Assembly (NCBI GenBank): GCA_023356605.1
Contig: JAKQYE010000016.1
Location: 1-44,156 of the forward strand
Length of the DNA: 44,156 nt
Direction: 5' to 3'
Origin: Trichodesmium sp. MAG_R02
GTDB lineage: Bacteria > Cyanobacteriota > Cyanobacteriia > Cyanobacteriales > Microcoleaceae
The notes beneath the pieces are model-generated. The model did not search any database. It saw only the letters and a program-made list of their open reading frames with translations, and was not told the DNA's origin. A program made the position numbers and the translations under genes. Below, one piece after another: positions 28,320-36,188 of this stretch; the first letter of the stretch is position 1, and every line of letters begins with the position of its first letter.

Positions 28320-28356
28320 AAAAATTAACTCCTATTAAAAATCAGTTTTTTTGCAG

Positions 28357-28647
28357 TTAAACAAATTTCAAAATTGCCAAACCAACAATAATTGCCGGAA
28401 TTACACCAGCCGGGCCAAACAAACCGCCAATCATAGCAGCTAGACCATAACCTAAATCTTTTCCTGCTAACCATATTCCACCAATAGCACCGCCAATAAT
28501 CGAAATTACGCTAGCAACTGCCAACCAAAATATACCAGTCAGTATTGTAATTTCTCCTGTAGCTAGGTTACTGATAAAAATATGAATACTTGGCATAGTT
28601 TCCAAGTCTGTCATCAGAGTGTTAATAGTGGTGAGTAAATCACTCAT
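28357..28647 (-). CDS. Small glycine-rich membrane protein of the hup-associated cassette
   Basis: 96 residues. A hydrophilic N-terminus (MSDLLTTINTLMTDLETMP) is followed by hydrophobic segments near 36-60 and 68-95, rich in glycine and alanine (IGGAIGGIWLAG, MIGGLFGPAGVIPAIIVGL). AGGAGG lies 6 bases before the ATG, one of the best ribosome sites in the window. It could form a membrane anchor or pore together with the next small protein. Not assigned to a family; the call rests on coding quality and context. Confidence 0.72.
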   Translation of the reverse strand: MSDLLTTINTLMTDLETMPSIHIFISNLATGEITILTGIFWLAVASVISIIGGAIGGIWLAGKDLGYGLAAMIGGLFGPAGVIPAIIVGLAILKFV

Positions 28648-28826
28648 TTTTATCCTCCTAATTATATTAATTATGTTGAAGTCTACTATTTTTTAGCAGT
28701 TAATTCCCCTTCCCCTCCCTTGGGAGGAAGTTGAAAGTTAGATTTTATAAGCTCAAAACTTCGACGTCTCCAGTAATTTCCGAAAATTATTTGACATTTT
28801 AAAGTTGGAAACTATTGGTGACATCT

Positions 28827-29897
28827 TTAATCTGAATTGGTATTAGTAAATTGAAGTTCACATAGTAACAATTCAGCTTCCACTCCTGCTAATGCTTCCA
28901 AAACTACTGCAGCTTTTTCTATTTCCCCATACTGGGAAAAAATTTCTTGAGCTTCTGCATAAAGATCTTTTGCTTGGAGCAAATTATGATAATTTCCTGC
29001 TTCTGGGTTTTCTGGGTTATCAGGTAAATTATATAGCAGATTCGCCTTATTAGAGATAGTTGTCCCATACTCTAATGGTGTATCTGTAGCAGTACGAACC
29101 TTTAGAGCTTCGTTGTAAGCACTCAAGGCCCGCAAATTATTATCTATCGGATGCAGACTAGGGAGATATTGCAAAGCATTAGCGAGGTTATTTTGTAACA
29201 TCGCGTATTCTTTGGGATGTTCGATTAGATTAATTGCTTTTAATGCTCCCTCAAATGACTGTACTGCCATTGCTTGTCCTATGCCTTCTCTGTCTGGATC
29301 TAGGGTCATTGAGAGGTAGGCGATCGCTATATTATTCTGCAATATGGCATACTCTTGGGGGTATTTCTCCACTGTAAATATTGATAATGCCTGTTGAGAT
29401 ACCTGTATTGCCTGTTGTATTGTTGCCAAATTATAAGAAACTAATCCTTGTAACACCAGCCCCAAATTCATTTCCGCTTCTGCCACTTCTTCGGGTTCTG
29501 CCTGTTCCCTTAATATTTTTAGAGCAGTTTCATAAGCTTCTCTTGCCTCTAACAGTAAATCAGGCCCTTCTCCCGGTATTGTTCTCAAAGCTGTTGCCAT
29601 CCCTACTAATGCTCTTGCTTGCAGTAGGGAATAATCCTGGCGAGATAATTCTATGGCTTGCTGATATAAATAAATAGCATCATATAATTGTTTAGGGTCT
29701 TTCGGTTTTTGTTGTAACCCATTTGCCATTTCAATCAACATTTGAATTTTTTCTACAACGTTTACCGACTCAGATTCTATAGCATTCAAAGCCGCTTTTA
29801 CCGTTGTATCACTAATAGTTTGAAGCACAGTTTTACACGAGTTAGTATTTTCAACAAAAAAATTTTGAAAAGAAAAATTTTTTTTTTGACTATCCAA
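28827..29897 (-). CDS. TPR-repeat protein of the hup-associated cassette
   Basis: A 356-residue soluble protein made of tetratricopeptide-like helices: PKQLYDAIYLYQQAIELS (about 74-91), ALVGMATALRTIP, LLEAREAYETALKILREQ, AEMNLGLVLQGL, TIQQAIQVSQQALSIF, AILQNNIAIAYLSM, EYAMLQNNLANALQYLP, LRALSAYNEALKV. Such scaffolds hold partner proteins. The only plausible start is TTG at 29897, since an in-frame stop lies just upstream and the next ATG would remove 50 residues. It follows a minus-strand terminator at 29999-30019, so it probably has its own promoter in 29898-29998. No catalytic motif. Confidence 0.8.
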   Translation of the reverse strand: MDSQKKNFSFQNFFVENTNSCKTVLQTISDTTVKAALNAIESESVNVVEKIQMLIEMANGLQQKPKDPKQLYDAIYLYQQAIELSRQDYSLLQARALVGMATALRTIPGEGPDLLLEAREAYETALKILREQAEPEEVAEAEMNLGLVLQGLVSYNLATIQQAIQVSQQALSIFTVEKYPQEYAILQNNIAIAYLSMTLDPDREGIGQAMAVQSFEGALKAINLIEHPKEYAMLQNNLANALQYLPSLHPIDNNLRALSAYNEALKVRTATDTPLEYGTTISNKANLLYNLPDNPENPEAGNYHNLLQAKDLYAEAQEIFSQYGEIEKAAVVLEALAGVEAELLLCELQFTNTNSD

Positions 29898-29998
29898 TAT
29901 ACTTAAATCAATTTAACTATACTTTATCAATCTAAGTTAATCAATATCTTAATTACTCATATTTATTTAATACTCAAATACTTAATTATAACTATACA

Positions 29999-30019
29999 GA
30001 AAAAAACCCAATATTGGGT
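29999..30019 (-). terminator. Rho-independent terminator after the small hup-associated genes
   Basis: On the minus strand, ACCCAATATTGGGT (a perfect 14-base palindrome) is followed at once by TTTTTT. It lies about 93 bases past the stop codon of the 109-residue gene and before the TPR gene. It separates the hupSL/hupW/small-gene block from the TPR-membrane-Nfu block. Confidence 0.75.
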
Positions 30020-30111
30020 GAGCTACATAAAAAGTTTACCATAGGAAATAGTAATCTCTATTAACCCACCCTAAAAGGATTATTTCAATTTTATTACTGC
30101 TTTAATATTTT

Positions 30112-30441
30112 TCAAACTTTGGCTGGGGATGCCATTTCTTGAGAACTACGTTCAAAGCCAATCATATTAGCAATAGATTCTGGTAATTCCTGCAAATCAT
30201 CTGTATCCTTAGAACCACTTAAAGGAGATACAAAAGTATAACAAGGGTCACATTCACCAGTATCATAAACCTGAAGAATCCAATAGTCAGGATATCCTTC
30301 TATCCCTACTTCAACAATATACCAACTAGATTCTTGTATGGTATATCTAATAGTAAAACAATCTTTTTCGGTCTGGGGAATTTCCCAATCATTACTCAAA
30401 AAATCAATTGCTAAATTTTCTGCTTCTTTTTGAGAAAACAT
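30112..30441 (-). CDS. Unknown protein downstream of hupW
   Basis: A 109-residue acidic protein with several tryptophans (SSWYIVEVGIEGYPDYWILQVYDTGECDPCYTFVSPL). The C-x-x-C in ECDPC might bind metal, but nothing else suggests a function. The short N-terminal part, MFSQKEAENLAIDFLSNDW, is helical. The gap to the preceding 87-residue gene is only 16 bases, which suggests one transcript. A terminator follows. I do not recognise the family. Confidence 0.65.
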   Translation of the reverse strand: MFSQKEAENLAIDFLSNDWEIPQTEKDCFTIRYTIQESSWYIVEVGIEGYPDYWILQVYDTGECDPCYTFVSPLSGSKDTDDLQELPESIANMIGFERSSQEMASPAKV

Positions 30442-30457
30442 AACATTAACTATCTAT

Positions 30458-30721
30458 TTACTGGGCAGGAACTTGGGAAGCATTTGGATCAGGATAAAAT
30501 CCTAATTGTTTTGCTAATTCACGAGCAACATGGAATAAAAATTTAGCTCCATCTTGATTTCCATGATGAATTTGTGCTTGACCTACTTCCATCAAAGCGG
30601 AAATAAAACCTGCATCAACTAATTCAATATTTTCATCTAAAACATCAGGTTCTTTCCCATTTGGGCAATTAACTAATTTATCAATTAATTCAAAATATTG
30701 TTCTTGTCTTTCTTCATTCAT
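30458..30721 (-). CDS. Small helical protein related to TPR-protein N-termini
   Basis: 87 residues from ATG at 30721 (MNEERQEQYFELIDKLVNCPNGKEPDVLDENIELVD). A longer open frame reaches further upstream to 30802, but I prefer this ATG because AAGGAAT precedes it and the sequence then begins like the conserved N-terminus of many cyanobacterial TPR/CHAT proteins. It ends FLFHVARELAKQLGFYPD. It probably forms a small helical bundle for protein contact (inference). Same strand as its neighbours hupW and the 109-residue gene. Confidence 0.7.
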   Translation of the reverse strand: MNEERQEQYFELIDKLVNCPNGKEPDVLDENIELVDAGFISALMEVGQAQIHHGNQDGAKFLFHVARELAKQLGFYPDPNASQVPAQ

Positions 30722-30889
30722 GATTATTTTATTCCTTAGTGTTAATTTTTTTTTGAGATTATCAGATAGTTTGTATGTTTTGGAGTCGTGTTTGCTGTAC
30801 AAAACTATACAATTCTGGTAAAGTTTTTAATGGTTGATGAATATGATGGCAATTATGGCAAATTTTGGATATTGTCAACTATTAATATC

Positions 30890-31357
30890 CTACTTTTTGC
30901 TCTCAAAACTGTTGACAATTTCTTGAAAAACCTTTTCAACAGAACGCTGAACAACAGGGGAAAGTTCTAGACCAAAATCTAAATTTTCAGCTTCTATTAA
31001 ATAGACAGTTACATCTTCAGGAAAGTCTTCCCGAAAAATTTTTCTGCCTACTGCTAGAGCATTATCCCAACGAAAATCATGCAAACTATAACTAGCTTCA
31101 GGCAATGCTTCCAACTCCGAACTAGGAACTTTAAATATTGCACCTGGTTCCGAACCTGTCGCACTAGCATCTACAATAATTAGTTGCTGAGTTCCCCGTG
31201 CTTGAAACATCACTTCCATTCCAGCAGTACCGCAGTCATAAACTTGGACATTAGGAAAGGGATGTGCAGTCAAATATTGTTGCAACCATTGAGCAATAAT
31301 TACTCCTACCCCATCATCACTACGGTTAAGATTGCCGCAACCGATAATTGTCAACAT
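30890..31357 (-). CDS. hupW: Hydrogenase maturation protease HupW
   Basis: A 155-residue endopeptidase of the HyaD/HybD/HoxW fold that removes the C-terminal tail of the [NiFe] large subunit after nickel insertion, in the cytoplasm. Seen: TIIGCGNLNRSDDGVG (first metal-ligand acid), VQVYDCGTAGMEVMF (second), LIIVDAS, and SLHDFRWDNALAVG (histidine ligand). The ATG at 31357 is preferred; a TTG one codon upstream is also in frame. It lies downstream of hupL on the same strand, as hupW does in other cyanobacteria, but about 980 bases of repeat-filled spacer separate the two, so it may not be co-transcribed with hupSL. Confidence 0.92.
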   Translation of the reverse strand: MLTIIGCGNLNRSDDGVGVIIAQWLQQYLTAHPFPNVQVYDCGTAGMEVMFQARGTQQLIIVDASATGSEPGAIFKVPSSELEALPEASYSLHDFRWDNALAVGRKIFREDFPEDVTVYLIEAENLDFGLELSPVVQRSVEKVFQEIVNSFESKK

Positions 31358-31487
31358 CAACGTTATGTATTTGTTAAAAAGGGGTTTATGTTTTCTGGAA
31401 ACTAGATATTTTTGACTTTCTTGACTTTACGTCCTTGATAATAACCCATTTTTTTTACCAGTTCTGTAACCTAGTAACATATAATTT

Positions 31488-31536
31488 AAGTCAAAAGTCA
31501 AAAGTCAAAAGTCAAAAGTTAAAAGTTAAAAGTTAA
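31488..31536. repeat. Heptamer tandem repeat (TCAAAAG/TTAAAAG)
   Basis: About four TCAAAAG units followed by three TTAAAAG units between hupW and hupL. The type is like the short tandem repeats known from cyanobacterial genomes. A near identical heptamer ends the gcvT gene. Confidence 0.85.
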
Positions 31537-31541
31537 GTTAT

Positions 31542-31748
31542 CAGGACTTACGCAAAGAAACCCGGTTAAGACAGTAAATCATTGTTTTTACAGCTCTTTT
31601 CAAATTGATGAACTACATCGCCATAACCAAAACCTTGTAGGGACGTTGCATAAGGGCGTCCCTACTGTGGTCGACCGACATGAAAAATGCTGTAACACAT
31701 AAATATCTACGAGAAACCGGGTTTCTCAGTTTGCCTGGGTAAGTCCTG
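31542..31748. repeat. Family A repeat, copy 8, with a 104-bp internal insert (207 bp)
   Basis: CAGGACTTACGC to GGTAAGTCCTG with GTTAT duplicated at 31537-31541 and 31749-31753. Compared with copy 9, an insert at about 31591-31694 begins CAGCTC and ends GAGC-like GCTGT and holds the palindrome GTAGGGACG...CGTCCCTAC (31641-31669). It is a repeat within a repeat. Confidence 0.85.
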
Positions 31749-31961
31749 GTTATATAATGCCCGGATAATCAGAGCTCAAAAACTTTTTTTTCGTAATAGG
31801 GCTTTAGGCCTAATTATAGATAGAACTCTGGCCCTAATACGAACTTTACAACGGTTTTTATTTTAGTAGACTACAGTAGGGACATTCCATAGAAGGTCCC
31901 TATAAGGTCTTAGTTATAACAATGTGGTTTATCAATCTCAAAAGCGCTGTAATTATAATTA

Positions 31962-32161
31962 CAGTCATTTCAAAAAGAGATGGAAAACTTTTTCTGCACC
32001 AAACGCGAGTTATAGCAATAAATACTTGTCTCAATTCTTTATTAAAATGACCAGGACTTACGCAAAAAACCCGGTGTCTACAGTAAATCATTGTTTTTAA
32101 CACATAAATATCTAGGAGAAACCGGGTTTGCAGAGTTTGCCTTCGTAAGTCCTGATGACTA
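31962..32161. repeat. Family C element, copy 4, split by a family A element
   Basis: Left end CAGTCATTTCAAAAAGAG and right end AAATGAC...TA. The family A copy 9 is inserted in the right terminus and duplicates ATGAC. Without it the element is 92 bp. TA flanks at 31960-31961 and 32162-32163. Confidence 0.85.
32052..32154. repeat. Family A miniature repeat, copy 9 (103 bp)
   Basis: CAGGACTTACGC to CGTAAGTCCTG, flanked by ATGAC at 32047-32051 and 32155-32159. It is inserted into the terminus of a family C element, so it is younger than that insertion. Nearly identical to copies 2 and 11. Confidence 0.92.
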
Positions 32162-32165
32162 TATA

Positions 32166-32255
32166 TAGTTATTTCAAATAAAAATGAAAAACTTTTTTTG
32201 CTGAAACTCAGTTATAGCAATAAATACTTGTCTCAATTCTTTATTAAAATAACTA
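32166..32255. repeat. Family C miniature element, copy 5 (90 bp)
   Basis: TAGTTATTTCAAATAAAAATG to TTATTAAAATAACTA with TA at 32164-32165 and 32256-32257. It lies head to tail with copy 4, only a few bases away. Confidence 0.9.
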
Positions 32256-32261
32256 TAACTA

Positions 32262-32312
32262 CAGGACTTACCCAAAAAATGGTGTATAACTCCAAACTTA
32301 GGGTAAGTCCTG
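32262..32312. repeat. Family A short copy 10 (51 bp)
   Basis: CAGGACTTACCC to GGGTAAGTCCTG with little interior; no perfect target duplication. It ends 27 bases before the hupL stop codon, so it sits in the 3' untranslated region of hupL and can fold into a strong hairpin. Confidence 0.8.
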
Positions 32313-32338
32313 ATTAAGAAACCACGTTTAAGTAATAT

Positions 32339-33943
32339 CTAAGAAGTCCGGAACCGCGCTAACTCTTCTCCTGTCTTAGCATCATGAGCATGAACGGTAC
32401 ACACCAAACAAGAATCAAAAGACCGAGCAACATGACCGACTTCCACCGGATCATTCGCATCAGCAATAGGAATACCTACTAACGCCTCCTCAATAGGTCC
32501 ACGTACCCCTTGACCATCGCGAGGTCCTACATTCCAAGTAGTCGGCGCAATAATCTGATAATTCTTAATTTTACCGCCTTCTATTTCCACCCAATGACAG
32601 AGAGAACCACGACTAGCATTAGTGGCACCCCAACCACGACCATCTTTTTCTTGAGGCTTAATATACCAAGGATCGCGCAACTTCAACTCCCGTAAACAAT
32701 GTTCTGTTTGACGATACAATTTAGTTAATTCGTGCATTCTGGCAAACACGCGCAAATGTACGCTAGGTCCACCCATTTTCTTGAACATATCCAAAATTAA
32801 ACCGTCCTTGTGTTGCCAACTCTCTCCATGGTCCCCACCTGCTATTAGTTCCCGCGCCAAGGCACCAACTTCCATCCGACCTAAGTCTTGGTGAGATACT
32901 GCAGTTGACCAAGAATAAGCACCATTAAAATTAACATCATTATTAGGAATAGGTACAGTATTTCGGTTAAAAGGATGTATGTCACCATCACCCTCATTAT
33001 ACCATGCGTGGGTAGTATTCTCCCTTGTCAAACTATGATCCATCAACTGATGAATATCTGTAGTACTATCGTAGACACCACTTTTCATAATCATAGCAGC
33101 ATTTCGACCTTCAATAGTCGGGCGTTGATATTTGTCTTCGTGAGGCAAATATCCCCAACTCATATATTTACCAACACCAGCTCCAATTTTATCCAAACCG
33201 ATATTCAGACCCATGCGCCAATAGAAACCGAGGTCTGAACTGGCATGATGAGGATCTTCATCTAACCATTCCATGAAATCTTCATAAGTTTGGATTTCTT
33301 CAAACCTGTCAATGGAACAACCTAACAATAATGGTTCTAACCAGTTAGTGCGGAAATATTCCAACATTCCCCAGGCGCGGGTAACATCGGTGAGAGTGGG
33401 AGCGCACATGACACCACCAGGAACCATGAAACTAGAGTGAGGCCATTGACCACCAAATAGAGCATATATTTCTACGGGCTTTGCTGCAACGGTAATACCT
33501 GGTTCATAGGACGTACCTGTGAATGCTGTGAAACGTTTGCAAGCTTCCTCATAAAAAGGACTATTTTGGTATTTTTTGTTTGTTAAGTCGATCGCGTATA
33601 ACCCATAAAAGTACCGTGGATGACTTTGGAGTGTTTCTACTAGTTGACCAAGGTTACGAGCCAGGATAGCGTTACGAGGTACTTCTGTTTGCCAAGCTGT
33701 ATCTAACGCCCAAGAAGCACAGGTGAGGTGAGAAGCACCGCAAATTCCACAAATTCTGGGAGTGACAATGAGACCAGCTTTAGGGTCTTTACCTTTGAGG
33801 ATGACTTCAAAACCCCGAAACATTTGAGCTTGAGTCCAAGCATTGGTGACATATCCGTCAGATATGTCAACTCTTACATCTAGGTCCCCTTCAACCCGCC
33901 CTACCGGGGAAATGTCTAATGTTTGTACTTTAGTTTGAACCAT
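32339..33943 (-). CDS. hupL: Uptake [NiFe]-hydrogenase large subunit HupL
   Basis: A 534-residue catalytic subunit that oxidises the H2 made by nitrogenase. It carries the nickel-iron site: RICGICGASH at 63-72 (C65, C68) and the C-terminal DSCLVCTVH at 510-518 (C512, C515), with DxC where many families have DPC. Sixteen residues follow H518 (AHDAKTGEELARFRTS), the tail expected to be cut off by HupW. TGGAGG lies 10 bases upstream of the ATG. The gene is continuous: it lacks the excision element that interrupts hupL in some heterocystous strains. It is 495 bases from hupS, a long gap. Function is certain; expression is probably linked to nitrogen fixation. Confidence 0.97.
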   Translation of the reverse strand: MVQTKVQTLDISPVGRVEGDLDVRVDISDGYVTNAWTQAQMFRGFEVILKGKDPKAGLIVTPRICGICGASHLTCASWALDTAWQTEVPRNAILARNLGQLVETLQSHPRYFYGLYAIDLTNKKYQNSPFYEEACKRFTAFTGTSYEPGITVAAKPVEIYALFGGQWPHSSFMVPGGVMCAPTLTDVTRAWGMLEYFRTNWLEPLLLGCSIDRFEEIQTYEDFMEWLDEDPHHASSDLGFYWRMGLNIGLDKIGAGVGKYMSWGYLPHEDKYQRPTIEGRNAAMIMKSGVYDSTTDIHQLMDHSLTRENTTHAWYNEGDGDIHPFNRNTVPIPNNDVNFNGAYSWSTAVSHQDLGRMEVGALARELIAGGDHGESWQHKDGLILDMFKKMGGPSVHLRVFARMHELTKLYRQTEHCLRELKLRDPWYIKPQEKDGRGWGATNASRGSLCHWVEIEGGKIKNYQIIAPTTWNVGPRDGQGVRGPIEEALVGIPIADANDPVEVGHVARSFDSCLVCTVHAHDAKTGEELARFRTS

Positions 33944-34438
33944 TTTTTGTTAAACCTCCAGAATAATACAGTAATCAGTCATCAGTTATCAGTAGCTACA
34001 GCTTTTGTAGGTTTGGTTTTGCTACGCACATGAAAAGTGGCAGCACAACAAAATAACAATATCTAGGGTTGGTTATCCGTGGATATGACTTGTGTTTGTT
34101 GGCAACTGCTTGCTAATATCAGGTAGCATTGATTAACCCAACATAAAAAGATCATAATTGAGTATTAAGACTTAACCAGAAACCAAGCTATGAGACGAAA
34201 TTTCATGAGAATTAACAAATAATTAGGGCTATAAACCCGGTTTCTTGTTTAGCTGCCTAATATCATGTCTGGTTGAATAGTTACAATTCAAGCTTGCAGT
34301 AAGAAAGTAGCTCTATATTATAGATTTCAAGGGCTAAAGTCCTACTACAAACCATATACTTTTTAAACACTAATTATCTAGACATGATAGAACTCTTGAT
34401 TATGCCGGGTTTAGTTTACTCAACCAAACCTACAAATT
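33944..34438 (-). other. hupS-hupL intergenic region with family E repeat
   Basis: No gene. The family E copy at 34265-34385 (from ATGTCTGGTTGAATAG to AATTATCTAGACAT) occupies its hupS-proximal part. The remainder has no clear promoter. In other cyanobacteria a hairpin between hupS and hupL is thought to adjust subunit ratio; the insertion here could play or disturb that role (inference). Confidence 0.55.
34265..34385. repeat. Family E repeat, copy 3
   Basis: Same terminal layout as 16835-16955: TGTCTGGTTGAATAGTTAC at the left, CTAATTATCTAGACA at the right, extended by CAT/ATG palindromic flanks. Inside the hup transcript region. Confidence 0.7.
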
Positions 34439-35401
34439 TTAAACTGTAAAGAAATCTTCCTCTGCCCATACTGGAGTTGAATTTTTAGCAACCATAGTCA
34501 GCAAAGCATAATCTTTACGATCAACTCCTGTTGGTAATTCTTTGGGAACTCCCATGACTGTTTGAGTCTTAAATACTGTTCCCGGCATGAGGTCGTGGAA
34601 TGGAAATTCAGGTTCCGTACAACCTAGACATGGCATGCCCGCGCGAGTCTTGGAGGAAACTCGGTTCCACAAAATGCGGTTACAGGAAGAGCGAGTCATC
34701 GGTCCGCGACAACCTAAGTCATAAAATAGACATCCTTGGCGTTGCCCAAAATCTGAGGTCGAAGCTTTGTAAGCAAAGTGAACGTTGCGAGTACAACCTG
34801 TTTGAGTGAAGCTTTTGAAAAATGTTTCAGGGCGGTGAAATTCGTCTAAGGTAATGTCATCGAGTCTGCCAGTGGCTACCGCTACTAATATTTGCGAAAT
34901 CCAATCTGGGTGTGCGGGGCAACCAGGAATGTTAATTACAGGATATCCAGCTTGACTCTTGAAATCTGCTCCTAAAAATCCGCCTTTTTTCCGTTTGAGA
35001 AACTGTAAACCTTCAGATTCACTGGGGTTTGGTGACATGGCCGGAATGCCACCATAAGTAGCGCAGTCTCCCACCGCGACGACAAAATTTGCAATTTCTG
35101 CTAATTCTTTTACCCAGTCTTTCATTGGGCGATCGGCAAAACGGTTCCAATCTCCCTTACCATTGGGTGCGTTAATTATTGTTCCTTCGTATACTAATAT
35201 ATCTAATTGTATTTTTCCTGAAATACAATCTTTTAATAATTGCTGAACGTTTGTACCAAGTTCCATTCCTAGGGAAGGATGCCACAGTACATTAATACCA
35301 AAGTCTGTAATTAAGTCACAAATATTTGGTTCTTCAGCATTGAGAAATGATATGGTATTGCCAGAACAGGCTCCACCTTGAAGCCATAGTAGATTTATCA
35401 T
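34439..35401 (-). CDS. hupS: Uptake [NiFe]-hydrogenase small subunit HupS
   Basis: A 320-residue electron-transfer subunit. MINLLWLQGGACSGNTISFL begins directly with the catalytic-side cysteine motif, so there is no Tat leader, as usual for cyanobacterial HupS. Cluster-binding cysteines are seen in GACSGN, VGDCATYGG, NIPGCPAHPDW, TGCTRNVHFAYKA, GCLFYDLGCRGPMTRSSCNR and MPCLGCTEPEFPFHD (proximal, medial and distal clusters). An in-frame TTG three codons upstream is open, but I start at the ATG at 35401 because GAGGAG lies 11 bases before it. It passes electrons from HupL toward the photosynthetic membrane. The downstream Nfu cassette may help load its clusters. Confidence 0.96.
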   Translation of the reverse strand: MINLLWLQGGACSGNTISFLNAEEPNICDLITDFGINVLWHPSLGMELGTNVQQLLKDCISGKIQLDILVYEGTIINAPNGKGDWNRFADRPMKDWVKELAEIANFVVAVGDCATYGGIPAMSPNPSESEGLQFLKRKKGGFLGADFKSQAGYPVINIPGCPAHPDWISQILVAVATGRLDDITLDEFHRPETFFKSFTQTGCTRNVHFAYKASTSDFGQRQGCLFYDLGCRGPMTRSSCNRILWNRVSSKTRAGMPCLGCTEPEFPFHDLMPGTVFKTQTVMGVPKELPTGVDRKDYALLTMVAKNSTPVWAEEDFFTV

Positions 35402-35484
35402 TCTCCCCAATTCTCCTCTCTGTTATTTGAGGTTGGATGGGATTCACGAGAGAATTTGTGCACCCTAAATTCAACCTATATGTG

Positions 35485-35490
35485 ATTATA
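35485..35490 (-). promoter_or_regulatory. hupS: Possible -10 box of the hupS promoter
   Basis: TATAAT on the minus strand 84 bases before the hupS ATG. There is no convincing -35 box and no perfect GTA-N8-TAC NtcA site nearby; GTAAATAAATAC at about 35516-35527 has only six bases between the half-sites. Confidence 0.3.
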
Positions 35491-35573
35491 GAGGATAGAT
35501 AATAATAATTTTGTATTTATTTACGAATTTTTAATTTTTAATTAATTGTTATTTTTATCAAAAATTCTGTTAT

Positions 35574-35676
35574 CAGGACTTATGCAAAGAAACCTGGTTT
35601 CTACAATAAATCATTGTTTTTAACCCATAAATATCTACGAGAAACCGGGTTTCTCAGTTTGCCTGCCTAAGTCCTG
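35574..35676. repeat. Family A miniature repeat, copy 11 (103 bp)
   Basis: CAGGACTTATGC to CCTAAGTCCTG with GTTAT at 35569-35573 and 35677-35681. It lies upstream of hupS and belongs to the same 103-bp subfamily as copies 2 and 9. Confidence 0.92.
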
Positions 35677-35750
35677 GTTATTTTTAATACTTGAGTTTCA
35701 ATATTATTTTATTGCTAAGAAAATTAGGACTTACCTACAACCAGCATATA

Positions 35751-35841
35751 TAGTTATTTTAATTTAGATTGAGACAAGTATTTCTTGCTATAACTCGCGT
35801 TTGGTGCAGAAAAAGTTTTCCATCTCTTTTTGAAATGATTA
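35751..35841. repeat. Family C miniature element, copy 6 (91 bp)
   Basis: TAGTTATTTTAATTTAGATTGAG to TTTGAAATGATTA, TA on both sides (35749-35750 and 35842-35843). The inner motif CGCGTTTGGTGCAG is shared, inverted, with copy 4. Half of a family A end (AGGACTTAC, 35727) lies just before it. Confidence 0.88.
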
Positions 35842-35932
35842 TATATTCAGGGCTGTTTCAAAGTCAGACTCGAATTTGCTTGGTGGGTAGAAGCGGGGGA
35901 TAGGGATATCCCTCGAATTTTTCTCAAGAAAA

Positions 35933-35958
35933 AGGTATTTTTTACCTGAAAAATACCT
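35933..35958. other. Hairpin upstream of the MBL-fold gene
   Basis: AGGTATTTTT and AAAAATACCT form a 10-bp stem with a short loop, in a spacer that is otherwise unassigned. No U-tract beyond the stem. It might be a repeat remnant. Confidence 0.45.
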
Positions 35959-36062
35959 ACCCTCACCACCCCACCATTCTATCGACTCTAAGGTTGTAGA
36001 CTGACACAGCTAAAATAGTGTATTAGCTTTTCTCTTATAATTCTTCAGAAGTTACCCACGGG

Positions 36063-36138
36063 CAGGTCCTGAGGGTGAAGGTAAATGTTATTCGCCCCTA
36101 CATATGGTGTTTTCAAGGTGAAGGGTGAGTAAGTCCTG
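36063..36138. repeat. Family A repeat, degenerate copy
   Basis: CAGGTCCTGAGGG at the left and GAGTAAGTCCTG at the right, with no target duplication. It ends about 50 bases before the MBL-fold gene, so it may overlap that gene's promoter. Confidence 0.5.
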
Positions 36139-36188
36139 ATAGTATAAAAAGTGAAACTATTATCAAACTCAGAGCAAAACAAATTAAG

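Noticed and set aside
31900..32103. Minus-strand open frame near hupL
   Set aside because: Built from family C and family A elements.
32339..33943. Excision element inside hupL, as in some heterocystous cyanobacteria
   Set aside because: hupL reads through in one frame with all motifs present.
35516..35527. NtcA site upstream of hupS (GTAAATAAATAC)
   Set aside because: The half-sites GTA and TAC are separated by six bases; NtcA needs eight.
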